Part shown: positions 52,958 through 61,439 of the stretch, one piece after another
Layout: every line of letters starts with the position of its first letter
Numbering within the stretch: position 1 is the first letter of the stretch
Position numbers and translations under genes: made by a program
Notes under the pieces: generated by a model
The model's database searches: none
What the model was told of the DNA's origin: nothing
What the model saw: only the letters and a program-made list of their open reading frames with translations
DNA from: Oscillospiraceae bacterium
Lineage (GTDB): Bacteria; Bacillota; Clostridia; Oscillospirales; Oscillospiraceae
NCBI GenBank assembly: GCA_022846095.1
Contig: AP025583.1
Location: forward strand, 434,001 to 498,000
Direction: 5' to 3'
DNA length: 64,000 nucleotides

Positions 52958-54961
52958 ATGAAAACGAAGTATTCCAGCCTGTTCAGCCCCCTGACCATCC
53001 GGGGCGTCACCCTGAAGAACCGGATCGAGGTGGCCCCCATCTCGGTGTTCGATCTGGCCACCACGCCTGAGCGCCACGCCTGTGAGCGGGACATGCAGTT
53101 CTTCCGCATGCGTGCCATGGGCGGCGCCGCGGTGGTCACGCTGGGCGACTGCATCGTGCACCCCACGGGCGTGGACTCGGGCCACCTGCCCTCCCCCAAG
53201 ATTATGGCCTGCAGCGACGACAACCTGCCCTTCCTGACCCGGATTGCCGACGAGATTCACAGGTACGGCGCCCTGGCCAACATTGAGCTCAACCACGCGG
53301 GCATGCTCACCGCCAGCGGGGAGATGGACGGCTGGGGCCCCGACTACATCAACTTCACCGAGTCCAAGACCATCGCCCCGCTCTCCGAGCAGTCTGCGGA
53401 GGCCGAGCCGGTCTACCGTAAGGGCGTGGTGCGGCAGATGACCGAGGAGATGATCGAGGAGGTTGTGGACGGGTTCGGCACCTCCGCCCTGCGGGCCAAA
53501 ACCTGCGGCTTCGACATGGCCATGATCCACGCGGGCCACGGGTGGCTGATCCACCAGTTCATGTCCCCCCTGACCAACCACAGGACGGACCGCTTCGGCG
53601 GGAGCCTGGAGAACCGGGCCAGGCTGCTGCTCATGGTCATCGACCGGATCCGACACTACTGCGGCGAGGATTTCCTCATCGAGGTGCGCTACAGCGGCAC
53701 CGAGTACGTGGAGGGCGGCTATACCCTGGAGGACGGTGCGCGGTTCGCCGAGCTGATGGACGGCAAGGCGGACCTGCTGCACGTCTCCGCGGGCAACTTC
53801 TACTACCCCGAGACCGAGTGCCTGATGGTCCCCAGCCTGTTCAAGCAGCCGGGCTTTAACCTGTATCTGGCCGAGGAGGTCAAAAAGCACGTGAAGAAGT
53901 CCCACGTGGTGGCCCTGGGCGCCCTGAAGGAGCCCGGGATGATGGACGAAATTATCGCCTCGGGCAAGGCGGACGTCATCGCGGCCTGCCGGGTCATAAA
54001 CGCCGACCCGCTGTTCCCTAACAAGGTGAAGCGCGGGCAGGAGGAGGAGGTCCGGCCCTGTATCCGCTGCAACTGCTGCATCGCCAACTACCAGACCAGG
54101 ATTACCCGCTGCACGGTCAATCCCACCCTGGACCGGCCCGCCGACGTGGTGCTGCCCCAGCTCCCGGCCGAGCCCAAGCGGGTTTTGATCGCCGGCGGCG
54201 GCCCCGGCGGTATGGAGGCGGCCATCGTGGCCAAGGAGCGGGGCCACGAGGTCATCCTCTGCGAGAAGGCGGGGGAGCTGGGCGGGCTGATCCGCTACGC
54301 CCGGAAGGTGCCCTTTAAAAAGGAGACCGAGCAGTACCTGGACTTCATGATCGACAAGGTGAACCGGCTGGGCGTGGACGTGCGGCTGAACACCGAGGTG
54401 ACCCCCGCGCTAATCGGGGAGATCGGGCCGGACTTCTGCATCGCGGCGGTGGGCTCCGACCCGCTGATCCCGGACATTCCGGGCGTGGAGCGGGCCCACC
54501 CCATTATGGACATGTACGACGGCAAATTCGAGGTGGGGCAGACCGTGGCCATCATCGGCGGCGGCCTGGGCGGCAGCGAGGCGGCCGTGGAGCTGGCGAT
54601 GCAGGGCAAACAGGTCACGCTGGTGGAGATGCTCTCCGACATCGCCAGGGACGCCAACTCCCTCCACAGGCCCGCCCTGCTCAATGAGATTGCCGACTAT
54701 GCGGCGCAGATTACCGTGCTGAAAAACACCACCTGCACGGAGATCGGCGCGGAGGGGATCGTCTGCACGGACAAGGCCGGGGAGAAACGCACCGTCAAGG
54801 CGGATACGGTCATCCTGGCCGCGGGCATGGTGCCCCGCAGGCAGGCAGTGGAGACCCTGCGCGAGGCGGCCGACGAGCTGCGGGCCATCGGCGACTGCAA
54901 GAAGGTCCGCCAGATCGGCGACGCCGTCCGGGAGGGCTACGACGCGGCCATGGAGGCGTAG
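52958..54961 (+). CDS. Old-yellow-enzyme-type NADH:flavin oxidoreductase (2,4-dienoyl-CoA reductase/enoate reductase family)
   Basis: A 667-residue flavoprotein. Residues 1-340 form an FMN-binding TIM barrel with IELNHAGM near 110 and HAGHGWLIHQFMSPLTNHR near 190. A [4Fe-4S] cluster motif CIRCNCC...RC follows near 367. The C-terminal half binds FAD (GGGPGGMEAA near 412) and NAD(P)H (IGGGLGGSEAA near 530). Relatives reduce activated C=C bonds in dienoyl-CoA, cinnamate or bile-acid intermediates. AAGGAG precedes the ATG. Coupling to an amino-acid permease suggests a Stickland-like reductive branch, which is inference. Confidence 0.93.
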   Translation: MKTKYSSLFSPLTIRGVTLKNRIEVAPISVFDLATTPERHACERDMQFFRMRAMGGAAVVTLGDCIVHPTGVDSGHLPSPKIMACSDDNLPFLTRIADEIHRYGALANIELNHAGMLTASGEMDGWGPDYINFTESKTIAPLSEQSAEAEPVYRKGVVRQMTEEMIEEVVDGFGTSALRAKTCGFDMAMIHAGHGWLIHQFMSPLTNHRTDRFGGSLENRARLLLMVIDRIRHYCGEDFLIEVRYSGTEYVEGGYTLEDGARFAELMDGKADLLHVSAGNFYYPETECLMVPSLFKQPGFNLYLAEEVKKHVKKSHVVALGALKEPGMMDEIIASGKADVIAACRVINADPLFPNKVKRGQEEEVRPCIRCNCCIANYQTRITRCTVNPTLDRPADVVLPQLPAEPKRVLIAGGGPGGMEAAIVAKERGHEVILCEKAGELGGLIRYARKVPFKKETEQYLDFMIDKVNRLGVDVRLNTEVTPALIGEIGPDFCIAAVGSDPLIPDIPGVERAHPIMDMYDGKFEVGQTVAIIGGGLGGSEAAVELAMQGKQVTLVEMLSDIARDANSLHRPALLNEIADYAAQITVLKNTTCTEIGAEGIVCTDKAGEKRTVKADTVILAAGMVPRRQAVETLREAADELRAIGDCKKVRQIGDAVREGYDAAMEA

Positions 54962-54969
54962 GCAAATAG

Positions 54970-55010
54970 AAAAAGCGGTGCTGATACCCAGGGTATCAGC
55001 ACCGCTTTTT
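54970..55010. terminator. Bidirectional terminator
   Basis: AAAAAGCGGTGCTGATACCC and its complement form a near-perfect 20-base-pair stem with T and A runs on the flanks, between the convergent reductase gene and the truncated deacetylase. Confidence 0.9.
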
Positions 55011-55018
55011 TATGGGGT

Positions 55019-55630
55019 TTATGCCTGTGGGGTCTGTGGGGCCTGTGAGGCGGCGGGCGCGGCGGGGAGCTGGCGGCCGGTGTGGTCGATGGTGTACTCC
55101 CCGGGCAGGAGGATCTCGGAGATGGGCACGAAGGTGTACCCCTCCTGCAGCAGCGTTTCGATGATGCCGGGCAGGGCCTCGGGGGTGTGCAGCGCCGCGT
55201 TGTGGAAGAGCACGATGGACCCCGGCTGGACCTTGCTGGTGACCCGCTGGGTGATCTCGCCGGCGGGCAGGTCCTTCCAGTCCAGGCTGTCCACATCCCA
55301 CTGGATGGGCTCCATGCCGATGGAGCGGATGGCGGTGATCACGTTGTCGTCATACTCCCCGTAGGGCGGGCGGATGAGGGTGGGGCGCACGCCGGTGACC
55401 GCCTCGATCTTGTCGTTGCAGGCCTCCACGTCGGCGATGATCTCGTCCCGGGAGAGCTTGGACATGTGGGCGTGGGTGTTGGAGTGGTTCATAACCTCGT
55501 GGCCCGCGTCGTGCAGGGCCTTCACCGACTCGGGGTATTTGTCCACCCAGCCCCCCACCACAAAGAAGGTGGCCTTGATGTTGTACTTGCCCAGGATGTC
55601 GATCAGCATCTGGGTGTCCTCGTTGCCCCA
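55019..55630 (-). pseudogene. Polysaccharide deacetylase, 5' end missing
   Basis: About 200 residues of a NodB-type polysaccharide deacetylase remain. Motif 2 HSNTHAHM, motif 3 RPPYGEYDD, the WDVDSLDW segment and IVLFHN are intact. Homology begins abruptly at WGNEDTQM; the preceding strand that carries motif 1 (normally a TFD-type sequence with the catalytic Asp) and the leader are absent. The same frame continues upstream without family-like sequence or a ribosome site until a TAA near 55730. The only ATG (55609) has no ribosome site. The gene was most likely cut by recombination at about 55630, where the base composition soon changes. Confidence 0.8.
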
Positions 55631-55898
55631 GGGTGATGTTATTTTGCGGGAGTTGGCACGGGCGAGAAGGCACTGCCTTTCCCGCTCGTGCGCGACCTCA
55701 GGGTAATTACAATGTTATCACATAATTCATCTTTTGAATATTTAAGCTAGTGAAAGGGACTTTGCATGGAGGAATAACAAAAGCTAGCTGTGCCATTCGC
55801 TTCCCTCCAATAATCATCATAACCGCCATAATCTATAAATGGATCTGAAAGGGATGAAATGTTGTAATTTTCTTTTCCATAGGATCTCTTTCACAACT
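55631..55898. other. Junction region between chromosome and AT-rich island
   Basis: A 268-base stretch with no credible gene. The first 60 bases are GC-rich; the rest drops sharply in GC. A short minus-strand frame (about 55747-55890) reads SDPFIDYGGYDDYW and could be the decayed tail of a protein like its neighbour. This is the likely left boundary of an integrated element. No attachment-site repeat can be seen from one side only. Confidence 0.5.
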
Positions 55899-58379
55899 TT
55901 AGTATGTCCGATAATATGAATTCCCATCTATTATTAATTCACCATAATCGCCATATATATCGTCATATATATTCCCCCACCAATTGGCGTGAAATACTTC
56001 GCCAGGATGATCTACATAGCAAAAGTCAAACGAAATACTGGTACCGTTGTACATACTAAATGAACCATTTAGTATTTGGATGCCTGCATCACTATATAGG
56101 CCAATTATACTAGAGTCATTGGGGCAAATCCAATGACCGTAGCAATAATCCTGTAGGATACACTCAATATAAACTGGACGTAGTATTTCATCATATAAAT
56201 CAAAACTATCAATTCCCCAGCTGTCTCTTGTGGATACTGATGCATCATAAAGTGCATAAGTACCGCCAAGCCAATCTTCCTGACATTCCATTAAAGCATT
56301 TTCGATCATCCCATCGGATGTAGACAAAAACATTTGCATCGCTGGGTTAATGTGAAGTATGACCCATTTGTTTTCTTTTTCCGTGCTATGGGAACTTACT
56401 TCATAGTCTAAGCGAAAATCACCATTTTCAGTGGAGGTAATAGGTAAAAAGCTGTCATTATTTTTGTAGCACAGATTACCGGGTGCAAATGCTAGATTTG
56501 CGAAATAACTTCCATCAAAATTATAAACAGTTAACTCTACGCCCCAAAAACCTGAATCGTATATGTATCCATTATTCTCAACAGGGTCTACCCCAGAAGC
56601 ATACCAACTCGTTCCAATGAATGCCTCCAATGCGGACATATTAAAACCAGGCGAGTCCTTTGAAACAATAGAAGCAGTACTGTCTTGAAACTTATCTACT
56701 TGATTACTTGTAGCTGGAGCAAAACTCATTAATGCATAGAACCCATAGTCTCCCAAAGTAATTGTCTCACCGTCAGATTCCATTGTGCTAATATTGAAAG
56801 TAAAACCTGCTCCATCAGGATTGCGTTCAATCCAACCGTCCATAAATCCAGATGGAAATAGTAAATTCGCTTTTTCATCCAGCACGATTAACACCAACCC
56901 GTCAAACGCATCATTGGTAACACTAGAAATAGTTGCAGTAATAATTCCATTCTCGTCTGGCGGCTGGGCAGTAATTTTACATATGCCGCTTTCCACGTCC
57001 GGCACACCGCTATTATCCAGGCATGCAGACATTGAAACATCCCATTCTCCGGCCAACCATTCTGCTCCATATGTAGAATCTTCGTGTTCAGGTATTAATT
57101 GCTGCGAGGGTTCTAGAGTAATGGCCTCGGCTTTTGCTTCTGGCACTGTTAGCCCTATCGCTGACGCCATAGAATAGGCGCAGGCAATAGAGATAAACAC
57201 AATCAAAGTGTAATATCCCAGGAAGGCAAGAATAGCTTTCCCGGCTGAAGGGCAAAATTTATTTTCTGTAGCTTTATTTTGAATCAAATGCCTACAATGT
57301 ATATAGTACGCTCTATTAAAGTCTTTGCCAAAGCGGATATAACAGAGAAGTCCATAAAATTGTACTGCAAGGAGTGCAAACAGACAATATGCAATCCAAA
57401 TGTAATACAACTGACTATTTTCCGTTGGATTTATTACAATAAGACCTAACCACAGTATGACTGGTATTATAATAGAAAAGGAAATGAAATGCTTGAAATA
57501 TTTCCTCAATAGACTGGTGCATTTTCTGTATAAGCAAAAGAACGGGCCAAACAAAAAGGCTGCCCAATTAAAACGAACTTTTTTACTATTCTCTATATTT
57601 TCGAATTGATTAGTATAGTAGTTTCCACTTTGCCCATCTATACAACTCCAACCTATATGCTCTGATTTACTAAGAGAAGGCAGTAACATACGTTCCAAAT
57701 CCCATAACTCATTCTTGCAGTTGGAGTATATCTTAATGATACCTGAGCCTTGTAGTGAAATGCATAAGCTATGACGTTGGATAACTAGGAGAAGTAAAGC
57801 TATTACGAGTAGCCAACGGAACTTGATATCTTTTTCGAGTAAAAACAAAAGGAAACAACCAATAGTCAGTAACACAAAAAAGATCAAGAATAAGGGGTTT
57901 AAATGAGTCTCGACCATAGTAGATATAACTTCTAATTTGTTAAAGCGGAAATTTAATGTTGGAAGGTCTCGGCCTAGTACCTTTGAGTGCTTATGCTGAT
58001 TAATGGTGACATCTTCTCCGCTAATTTCAATATCAGTAGTGTCTTTTGTTGGGATATACCTAAGTAAAGGCCAAACTCTATTTTCAATATGAAACTTTTG
58101 AGACAACAACTGACTTTCCTGTTCAATTGTTTCATTACACTCTATGCTTATGATTGGCTGGGCAACAGCCCCGGGCGAGGAATCAGCCACACTACAGGTT
58201 TTAGCCAACTCACTAGATTGAGCTGACGATTCTTGATTCAAAGAATCTAAATGCTCTGTTTCTTTTAAACTTTTATGGGTTAATGTATCACATGTTGTTT
58301 GCCCATAAAGCTGTTCCCCACATTCAGAGCAAAAAAGAGAATCTTCGGGAAGTTCATGACCGCAAAAACGACAATACAT
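55899..58379 (-). CDS. Zinc-ribbon, multi-pass membrane protein of unknown function (826 aa)
   Basis: An N-terminal zinc ribbon (YCRFCGHELPED, then FCSECGEQ, residues 2-25) is followed by a variable linker. About six membrane segments lie in residues 165-210 and 290-405. A large, probably extracellular C-terminal half of about 400 residues is rich in Asp, Ser, Tyr and Trp. GC content is far lower than in the flanking chromosome. GAGGTGAGAGG precedes the ATG. It is 16 bases after a second zinc-ribbon membrane gene and shares its operon. I do not recognise a function; the layout suggests a membrane sensor or surface protein. Confidence 0.85.
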   Translation of the reverse strand: MYCRFCGHELPEDSLFCSECGEQLYGQTTCDTLTHKSLKETEHLDSLNQESSAQSSELAKTCSVADSSPGAVAQPIISIECNETIEQESQLLSQKFHIENRVWPLLRYIPTKDTTDIEISGEDVTINQHKHSKVLGRDLPTLNFRFNKLEVISTMVETHLNPLFLIFFVLLTIGCFLLFLLEKDIKFRWLLVIALLLLVIQRHSLCISLQGSGIIKIYSNCKNELWDLERMLLPSLSKSEHIGWSCIDGQSGNYYTNQFENIENSKKVRFNWAAFLFGPFFCLYRKCTSLLRKYFKHFISFSIIIPVILWLGLIVINPTENSQLYYIWIAYCLFALLAVQFYGLLCYIRFGKDFNRAYYIHCRHLIQNKATENKFCPSAGKAILAFLGYYTLIVFISIACAYSMASAIGLTVPEAKAEAITLEPSQQLIPEHEDSTYGAEWLAGEWDVSMSACLDNSGVPDVESGICKITAQPPDENGIITATISSVTNDAFDGLVLIVLDEKANLLFPSGFMDGWIERNPDGAGFTFNISTMESDGETITLGDYGFYALMSFAPATSNQVDKFQDSTASIVSKDSPGFNMSALEAFIGTSWYASGVDPVENNGYIYDSGFWGVELTVYNFDGSYFANLAFAPGNLCYKNNDSFLPITSTENGDFRLDYEVSSHSTEKENKWVILHINPAMQMFLSTSDGMIENALMECQEDWLGGTYALYDASVSTRDSWGIDSFDLYDEILRPVYIECILQDYCYGHWICPNDSSIIGLYSDAGIQILNGSFSMYNGTSISFDFCYVDHPGEVFHANWWGNIYDDIYGDYGELIIDGNSYYRTY

Positions 58380-58395
58380 ATCCTCTCACCTCGAA

Positions 58396-59466
58396 TTAAA
58401 TGCCTAAGACGTCGTAGGCGACGTTGTTGTCGTGGATCTCTTCGGTAATGCGGTTCATTTCAAGTGTACCTATCCGATCGCCATACAAGCCATATACCGA
58501 AGACTTGATTATACCATCTGGTATATAAAGTTCATTTGGAGCATCTTCAAAATCTTGAAGTTCGTATGTGATTGTAATCTGAGAAATATCTATTACGCTA
58601 CGCCTGTACAGATCTTTGTTAATAACGGTGTCGTATGCCTGCGACTTTGCAACTTCTAATGGGAGAAAGTTGTAAACACCGACTTGCTGAGCAGGTGACT
58701 CAGTATCATTTATTTCCCATTTATATATACATATTACGTGATCATATACAAAGTACACTATTTCTGCATCGGAATGTTCAATTACCTGGTAATCAAAGTC
58801 AATAGTTGTGTCAGACATATTCTTTTTATCAAGTAACCTCAAAAGCTCATTTAAATTTATGTAAGTAGGTATTTCAGGAACTGCAGCAATTGTAATCATA
58901 GCTGTTGTTTTTTGTGGGAGATAACTTGCACCTAAAGCAGTACTAGTGGAACTACTATCTGATAATGTACGTCCTGAAAAAAGCTGAATTCTAGGGGAGG
59001 AATGCGCACCATTCCAATATCCGTTCCAATCCAGAAAAAGTCTTGAATTAGCCCCCCGATAGATTCCGCTTACAGTGAAGTTGTATGTATTTGCAATTTG
59101 ATCTCCTGTTTTACCTATTAAATTTGATAAAACTATTTTTGTATTAAATATGTCATTTGATAACAGGAAAACAAAAACCCCCACACATAAAAATAAAAGA
59201 ATTCCAATCGTGACAAAACTGCCGCTTTTGTGTTGAGATGTTTTATGCACTTCATTTTCACAAATACTATGGTCGCTCTTAAGGTCCTCGGTATATGTAT
59301 AGTCAGTTTTTTCTGTGGTTTTTTCAGAGAATGACTCAGATGGGATTGCCGTAGTAGAAATTTTTTTGAGATTGCGTGGATTTGCCTCGTTTACAAATCT
59401 CTTTCCACACTTAGGACAGAAAATAGAATCTGCTAATACTTCATTTCCGCAATACCTACAATACAT
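58396..59466 (-). CDS. Zinc-ribbon, single-pass membrane protein of unknown function (356 aa)
   Basis: The N-terminus repeats the zinc ribbon of the downstream gene (YCRYCGNEVLAD, FCPKCGKRF). A charged linker follows, then one membrane helix near residues 95-115 (VTIGILLFLCVGVFVFLL) and an outside domain of about 240 residues. The ATG at 59466 begins the ribbon; an upstream TTG at 59511 is less likely. AT-rich like its neighbours. It lies between a 60-residue membrane protein and the 826-residue protein on one transcript. Function unknown. Confidence 0.83.
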   Translation of the reverse strand: MYCRYCGNEVLADSIFCPKCGKRFVNEANPRNLKKISTTAIPSESFSEKTTEKTDYTYTEDLKSDHSICENEVHKTSQHKSGSFVTIGILLFLCVGVFVFLLSNDIFNTKIVLSNLIGKTGDQIANTYNFTVSGIYRGANSRLFLDWNGYWNGAHSSPRIQLFSGRTLSDSSSTSTALGASYLPQKTTAMITIAAVPEIPTYINLNELLRLLDKKNMSDTTIDFDYQVIEHSDAEIVYFVYDHVICIYKWEINDTESPAQQVGVYNFLPLEVAKSQAYDTVINKDLYRRSVIDISQITITYELQDFEDAPNELYIPDGIIKSSVYGLYGDRIGTLEMNRITEEIHDNNVAYDVLGI

Positions 59467-59507
59467 AATATCCACATCCCCAACGAACTTAATATTTGTA
59501 GAAATGT

Positions 59508-59690
59508 TCAACGAACTTTAAATAGTTTCATAATAATTGCTATTGGTATGAGAGCCCATCCTAATACAATTCCCAGAAAAAGTTTTTCAAGAAACAGCAT
59601 GCCCATCTTTCGAAAGACAATTTTATTGTAATACAAGACTAGACCAGCAGCCCAATACCCCAACCAAGCATAGATTACAACAAGAATCAT
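59508..59690 (-). CDS. 60-residue two-helix membrane protein
   Basis: MILVVIYAWLGYWAAGLVLYY and FLGIVLGWALIPIAIIM are two membrane helices joined by a short basic loop (NKIVFRKMG). GGGGGAG lies five bases before the ATG at 59690, and a good promoter lies about 25-55 bases upstream, so this small gene is real and first in the zinc-ribbon operon. Its small size and hydrophobicity would fit a membrane partner or a toxin-like peptide, but nothing proves either. Confidence 0.75.
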   Translation of the reverse strand: MILVVIYAWLGYWAAGLVLYYNKIVFRKMGMLFLEKLFLGIVLGWALIPIAIIMKLFKVR

Positions 59691-59713
59691 TTCAACTCCC
59701 CCTTTTTTAATCC

Positions 59714-59742
59714 ATCATACCCTGCGAGTTGCTGTTTGTAAA
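59714..59742 (-). promoter_or_regulatory. Sigma-A promoter of the zinc-ribbon operon
   Basis: On the minus strand TTTACA and TATGAT are 17 bases apart, ending 24 bases before the ATG of the 60-residue protein. Both hexamers match the consensus at five of six positions. Confidence 0.75.
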
Positions 59743-59757
59743 CCCTATAAGTTTATT
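59729..59757 (+). promoter_or_regulatory. Possible promoter of the XRE regulator gene, overlapping the divergent promoter
   Basis: TTGCTG (59729-59734) and TTTATT (59752-59757) are 17 bases apart on the plus strand. It overlaps the -35 region of the divergent zinc-ribbon promoter, so one bound regulator could block both. Confidence 0.4.
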
Positions 59758-59813
59758 TTATATTAAAACTCTCCGGGTTAGACTATTTAAAACAGAGCTC
59801 GGAGGGATTTAAT

Positions 59814-60140
59814 ATGGACTGGACTTCCATAGGGCAGCGTGTCCGCAGGCAGCGGGAGTTCCTGGGATTTACCCGGGAGCAGCTTGCGGAGCAACTGGAT
59901 GTCACGCCCAAGTTTTGTTCAGATATTGAGCTTGGCCTGAAAGGGATGTCCGTGCCCACCCTCTGCCGGATCTCTGCGATCCTGAAGTTGTCCACGGACT
60001 ACATCCTCTTCGGTGTAGAGGCACACAGCGGTGGCAGCCAGGTTACGCATATGCTGGATCAATGTCCGGCTGACAAGCTGGATTATCTGGATACCCTCGT
60101 GAAAACCTTCCTCCTTGCCGTTGATAACAAAAAAGAGTAG
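59814..60140 (+). CDS. XRE-family helix-turn-helix regulator
   Basis: A 108-residue protein. Residues 7-62 form a Cro/C1-type helix-turn-helix (VRRQREFLGFTREQLAEQLDV, then KFCSDIELGLKGMSVPTLCRISAI). The tail is a short helical region. GGAGGG precedes the ATG. It is divergent from the zinc-ribbon operon with overlapping promoters and is therefore its likely repressor. A terminator shared with the resolvase gene follows. Confidence 0.9.
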   Translation: MDWTSIGQRVRRQREFLGFTREQLAEQLDVTPKFCSDIELGLKGMSVPTLCRISAILKLSTDYILFGVEAHSGGSQVTHMLDQCPADKLDYLDTLVKTFLLAVDNKKE

Positions 60141-60163
60141 CTGATGGTCAGCTACTCTTTTTT
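60129..60163. terminator. Bidirectional terminator between XRE regulator and resolvase
   Basis: AAAAAAGAGTAGCTGA and its complement form a 16-base-pair stem with a TGG loop, flanked by six A and six T, overlapping both stop codons of the convergent genes. Confidence 0.9.
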
Positions 60164-60699
60164 GCCCTTCTGTAGAAGGTTGCTTTGCTCATGCCGAGCT
60201 GCTTCCTGGCCTGGACTGCCGTAATCTCGCCTTTCTGCCAGCGGGCCAGTACCTTATCCAAATCCGGGTGCTGGATAGGCTTCCTGCCCGTGTACTTCCC
60301 CTCGACCCTGGCTATTGCTATCCCCTCCCGCTGCCGCTGCAGGATGTACTCCCGCTCCAGCTCCGCCACGGCGCCGAAGATGGTGAGCATGAACTTTCCG
60401 CTGGGCGTGGTGGTGTCAATCGCCTCCTTCTTCGATACGAATTCCACCGCTTTTGCCGTCAGCTGCTCCACCAGCTCCAGCAGGTCGCGGGTGTTCCTGG
60501 CAAACCTGCTGATGGATTCCACAATCACCGTGTCACCCTGCCGCACATAGTGGAGCATCTTTTTCAGCTCAGGGCGGCTGGTATCCTTCCCGCTGGCCCT
60601 ATCAATGTAGAGCTTGTCCACCCCCAGCCCCTGCATCAACACCTCCTGCCGCATGGTGTTCTGCTCCTGGGTGCTGACCCGCACGTAGCCTATTTTCAA
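60148..60699 (-). CDS. Serine recombinase (resolvase/invertase family)
   Basis: A 183-residue small serine recombinase. The catalytic Ser is in YVRVSTQEQNT (Ser9), with the RFARN and E-rich helix E region (VAELEREYILQRQREG) near 110-130. A C-terminal helix-turn-helix (TAVQARKQLGMSKATFYRR) recognises DNA. It starts at TTG 60699, overlapping the upstream stop as TTGA, with a GGGGGGAG site. The size is that of Tn3-type resolvases or invertases, not of large integrases, so it more likely resolves or inverts DNA within the element than integrates it. Confidence 0.93.
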   Translation of the reverse strand: MKIGYVRVSTQEQNTMRQEVLMQGLGVDKLYIDRASGKDTSRPELKKMLHYVRQGDTVIVESISRFARNTRDLLELVEQLTAKAVEFVSKKEAIDTTTPSGKFMLTIFGAVAELEREYILQRQREGIAIARVEGKYTGRKPIQHPDLDKVLARWQKGEITAVQARKQLGMSKATFYRRAKKSS

Positions 60700-60965
60700 G
60701 CTGCACTCCCCCCTTCCTCCAGGGATACGGACGCTATTTTCCCGGCGCGGATGATAAACGCCAGCCCAAAGGAATCATACAGCATGGAGTAGATGAAGAT
60801 TGGGATGTCCTCCGGGCAGTGGATGGCATCCGCCCGGAAGTAGCTTTCACAGAAGTAAGAGAGGATTAAGCCCAGCGCTTCGCCCCGTGCGCACATCCCT
60901 GTCTGTAAGAAATAGAGCACCGTCGAGAGGTAGCGGATGCACTTGTCCGCCTCCTGGTTCATCAT
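60696..60965 (-). CDS. Hypothetical 89-residue protein upstream of the resolvase
   Basis: An 89-residue, mildly acidic, probably helical protein with two hydrophobic stretches (YLSTVLYFLQTG and IFIYSMLYDSFGLAFII). GAGGAGGTGG precedes two adjacent ATGs. Its stop overlaps the resolvase TTG start, so the two are translationally coupled. I do not recognise it. Its place next to a resolvase and a large imperfect palindrome suggests a role in the mobile element. Confidence 0.7.
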   Translation of the reverse strand: MMNQEADKCIRYLSTVLYFLQTGMCARGEALGLILSYFCESYFRADAIHCPEDIPIFIYSMLYDSFGLAFIIRAGKIASVSLEEGGSAA

Positions 60966-60983
60966 TCCACCTCCTCGTAAAAG

Positions 60984-61045
60984 TCCCGTTGGGGTGGCTT
61001 CCTGTTTTGAGACGTATCAAAACCCGAAAACCAACCCCAGCGGGA
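60984..61045. repeat. Large imperfect palindrome upstream of the resolvase operon
   Basis: Outer arms TCCCGTTGGGGTGG and CCAACCCCAGCGGGA and inner arms GTTTTGA and TCAAAAC enclose a GACGTA centre, 62 bases in all with a few mismatches. A partial third copy, GTCCCAACAGGG on the minus strand, lies near 61074. The site could be a resolvase res/crossover site or a replication or transfer hairpin. Confidence 0.5.
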
Positions 61046-61096
61046 CACTTTTTATAAGTATCATAAGGGTATACCCTGTTGGGACAAGCCTAAACC

Positions 61097-61375
61097 CTAC
61101 ACCACGCCGGTCGGCATTGCCTCCAGATAACTCAATATCGCCTGGAATACATCGGAGTCTTCTTTACGCTTAGGCCGACGATCCCACCCCCTGTCATAGA
61201 TGACGACCATCTCGCTGTGGGCAGAGCTTTCATGCCGGATGGACAGCTTGCTTACACGCCCACGGGTAATTCCATATTGAGAGGGCTTATCAAACACCTT
61301 GGCCCGGAAGGTGTACGCCCCTGCGCGTCCTTCAAGCCAATGATTGTCCATGTATTTTGTGATTTCTATTTTCAT
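61097..61375 (-). CDS. Hypothetical 92-residue protein of the mobile cassette
   Basis: A 92-residue basic protein beginning MKIEITKYMDNHWLEG. It contains KLSIRH and VVIYDRGWDRRP segments and looks beta-rich. AAGGGAG lies four bases before the ATG at 61375; the longer frame upstream has no site and crosses a hairpin. It resembles small proteins common in Firmicute conjugative elements, but I cannot name a function. Confidence 0.72.
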   Translation of the reverse strand: MKIEITKYMDNHWLEGRAGAYTFRAKVFDKPSQYGITRGRVSKLSIRHESSAHSEMVVIYDRGWDRRPKRKEDSDVFQAILSYLEAMPTGVV

Positions 61376-61393
61376 ATTGCTCCCTTCATAGAA

Positions 61394-61439
61394 AGCGGCC
61401 CAGGGAATGGCTTCGTTTAAGAAGCGTCCCTGGGCCGCT
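61394..61439 (-). other. Strong hairpin between the PP-loop gene and the 92-residue gene
   Basis: AGCGGCCCAGGGA pairs with TCCCTGGGCCGCT, with a second inner stem GCTTC/GAAGC. The stop codon of the PP-loop gene lies in the loop region, and the arm ends about 20 bases before the next start. It could be a partial terminator or a stabilising processing site. Confidence 0.6.

Noticed and set aside
51614-54247. An 877-codon minus-strand frame
   Set aside because: Antisense shadow of the APC permease and flavin reductase genes; the translation has no domain and is rich in His, Gln and Gly.
60148-60699. The serine recombinase as the integrase of the element
   Set aside because: It is only 183 residues and lacks the recombinase and zinc-ribbon domains of large serine integrases, so an integrase probably lies outside the window.
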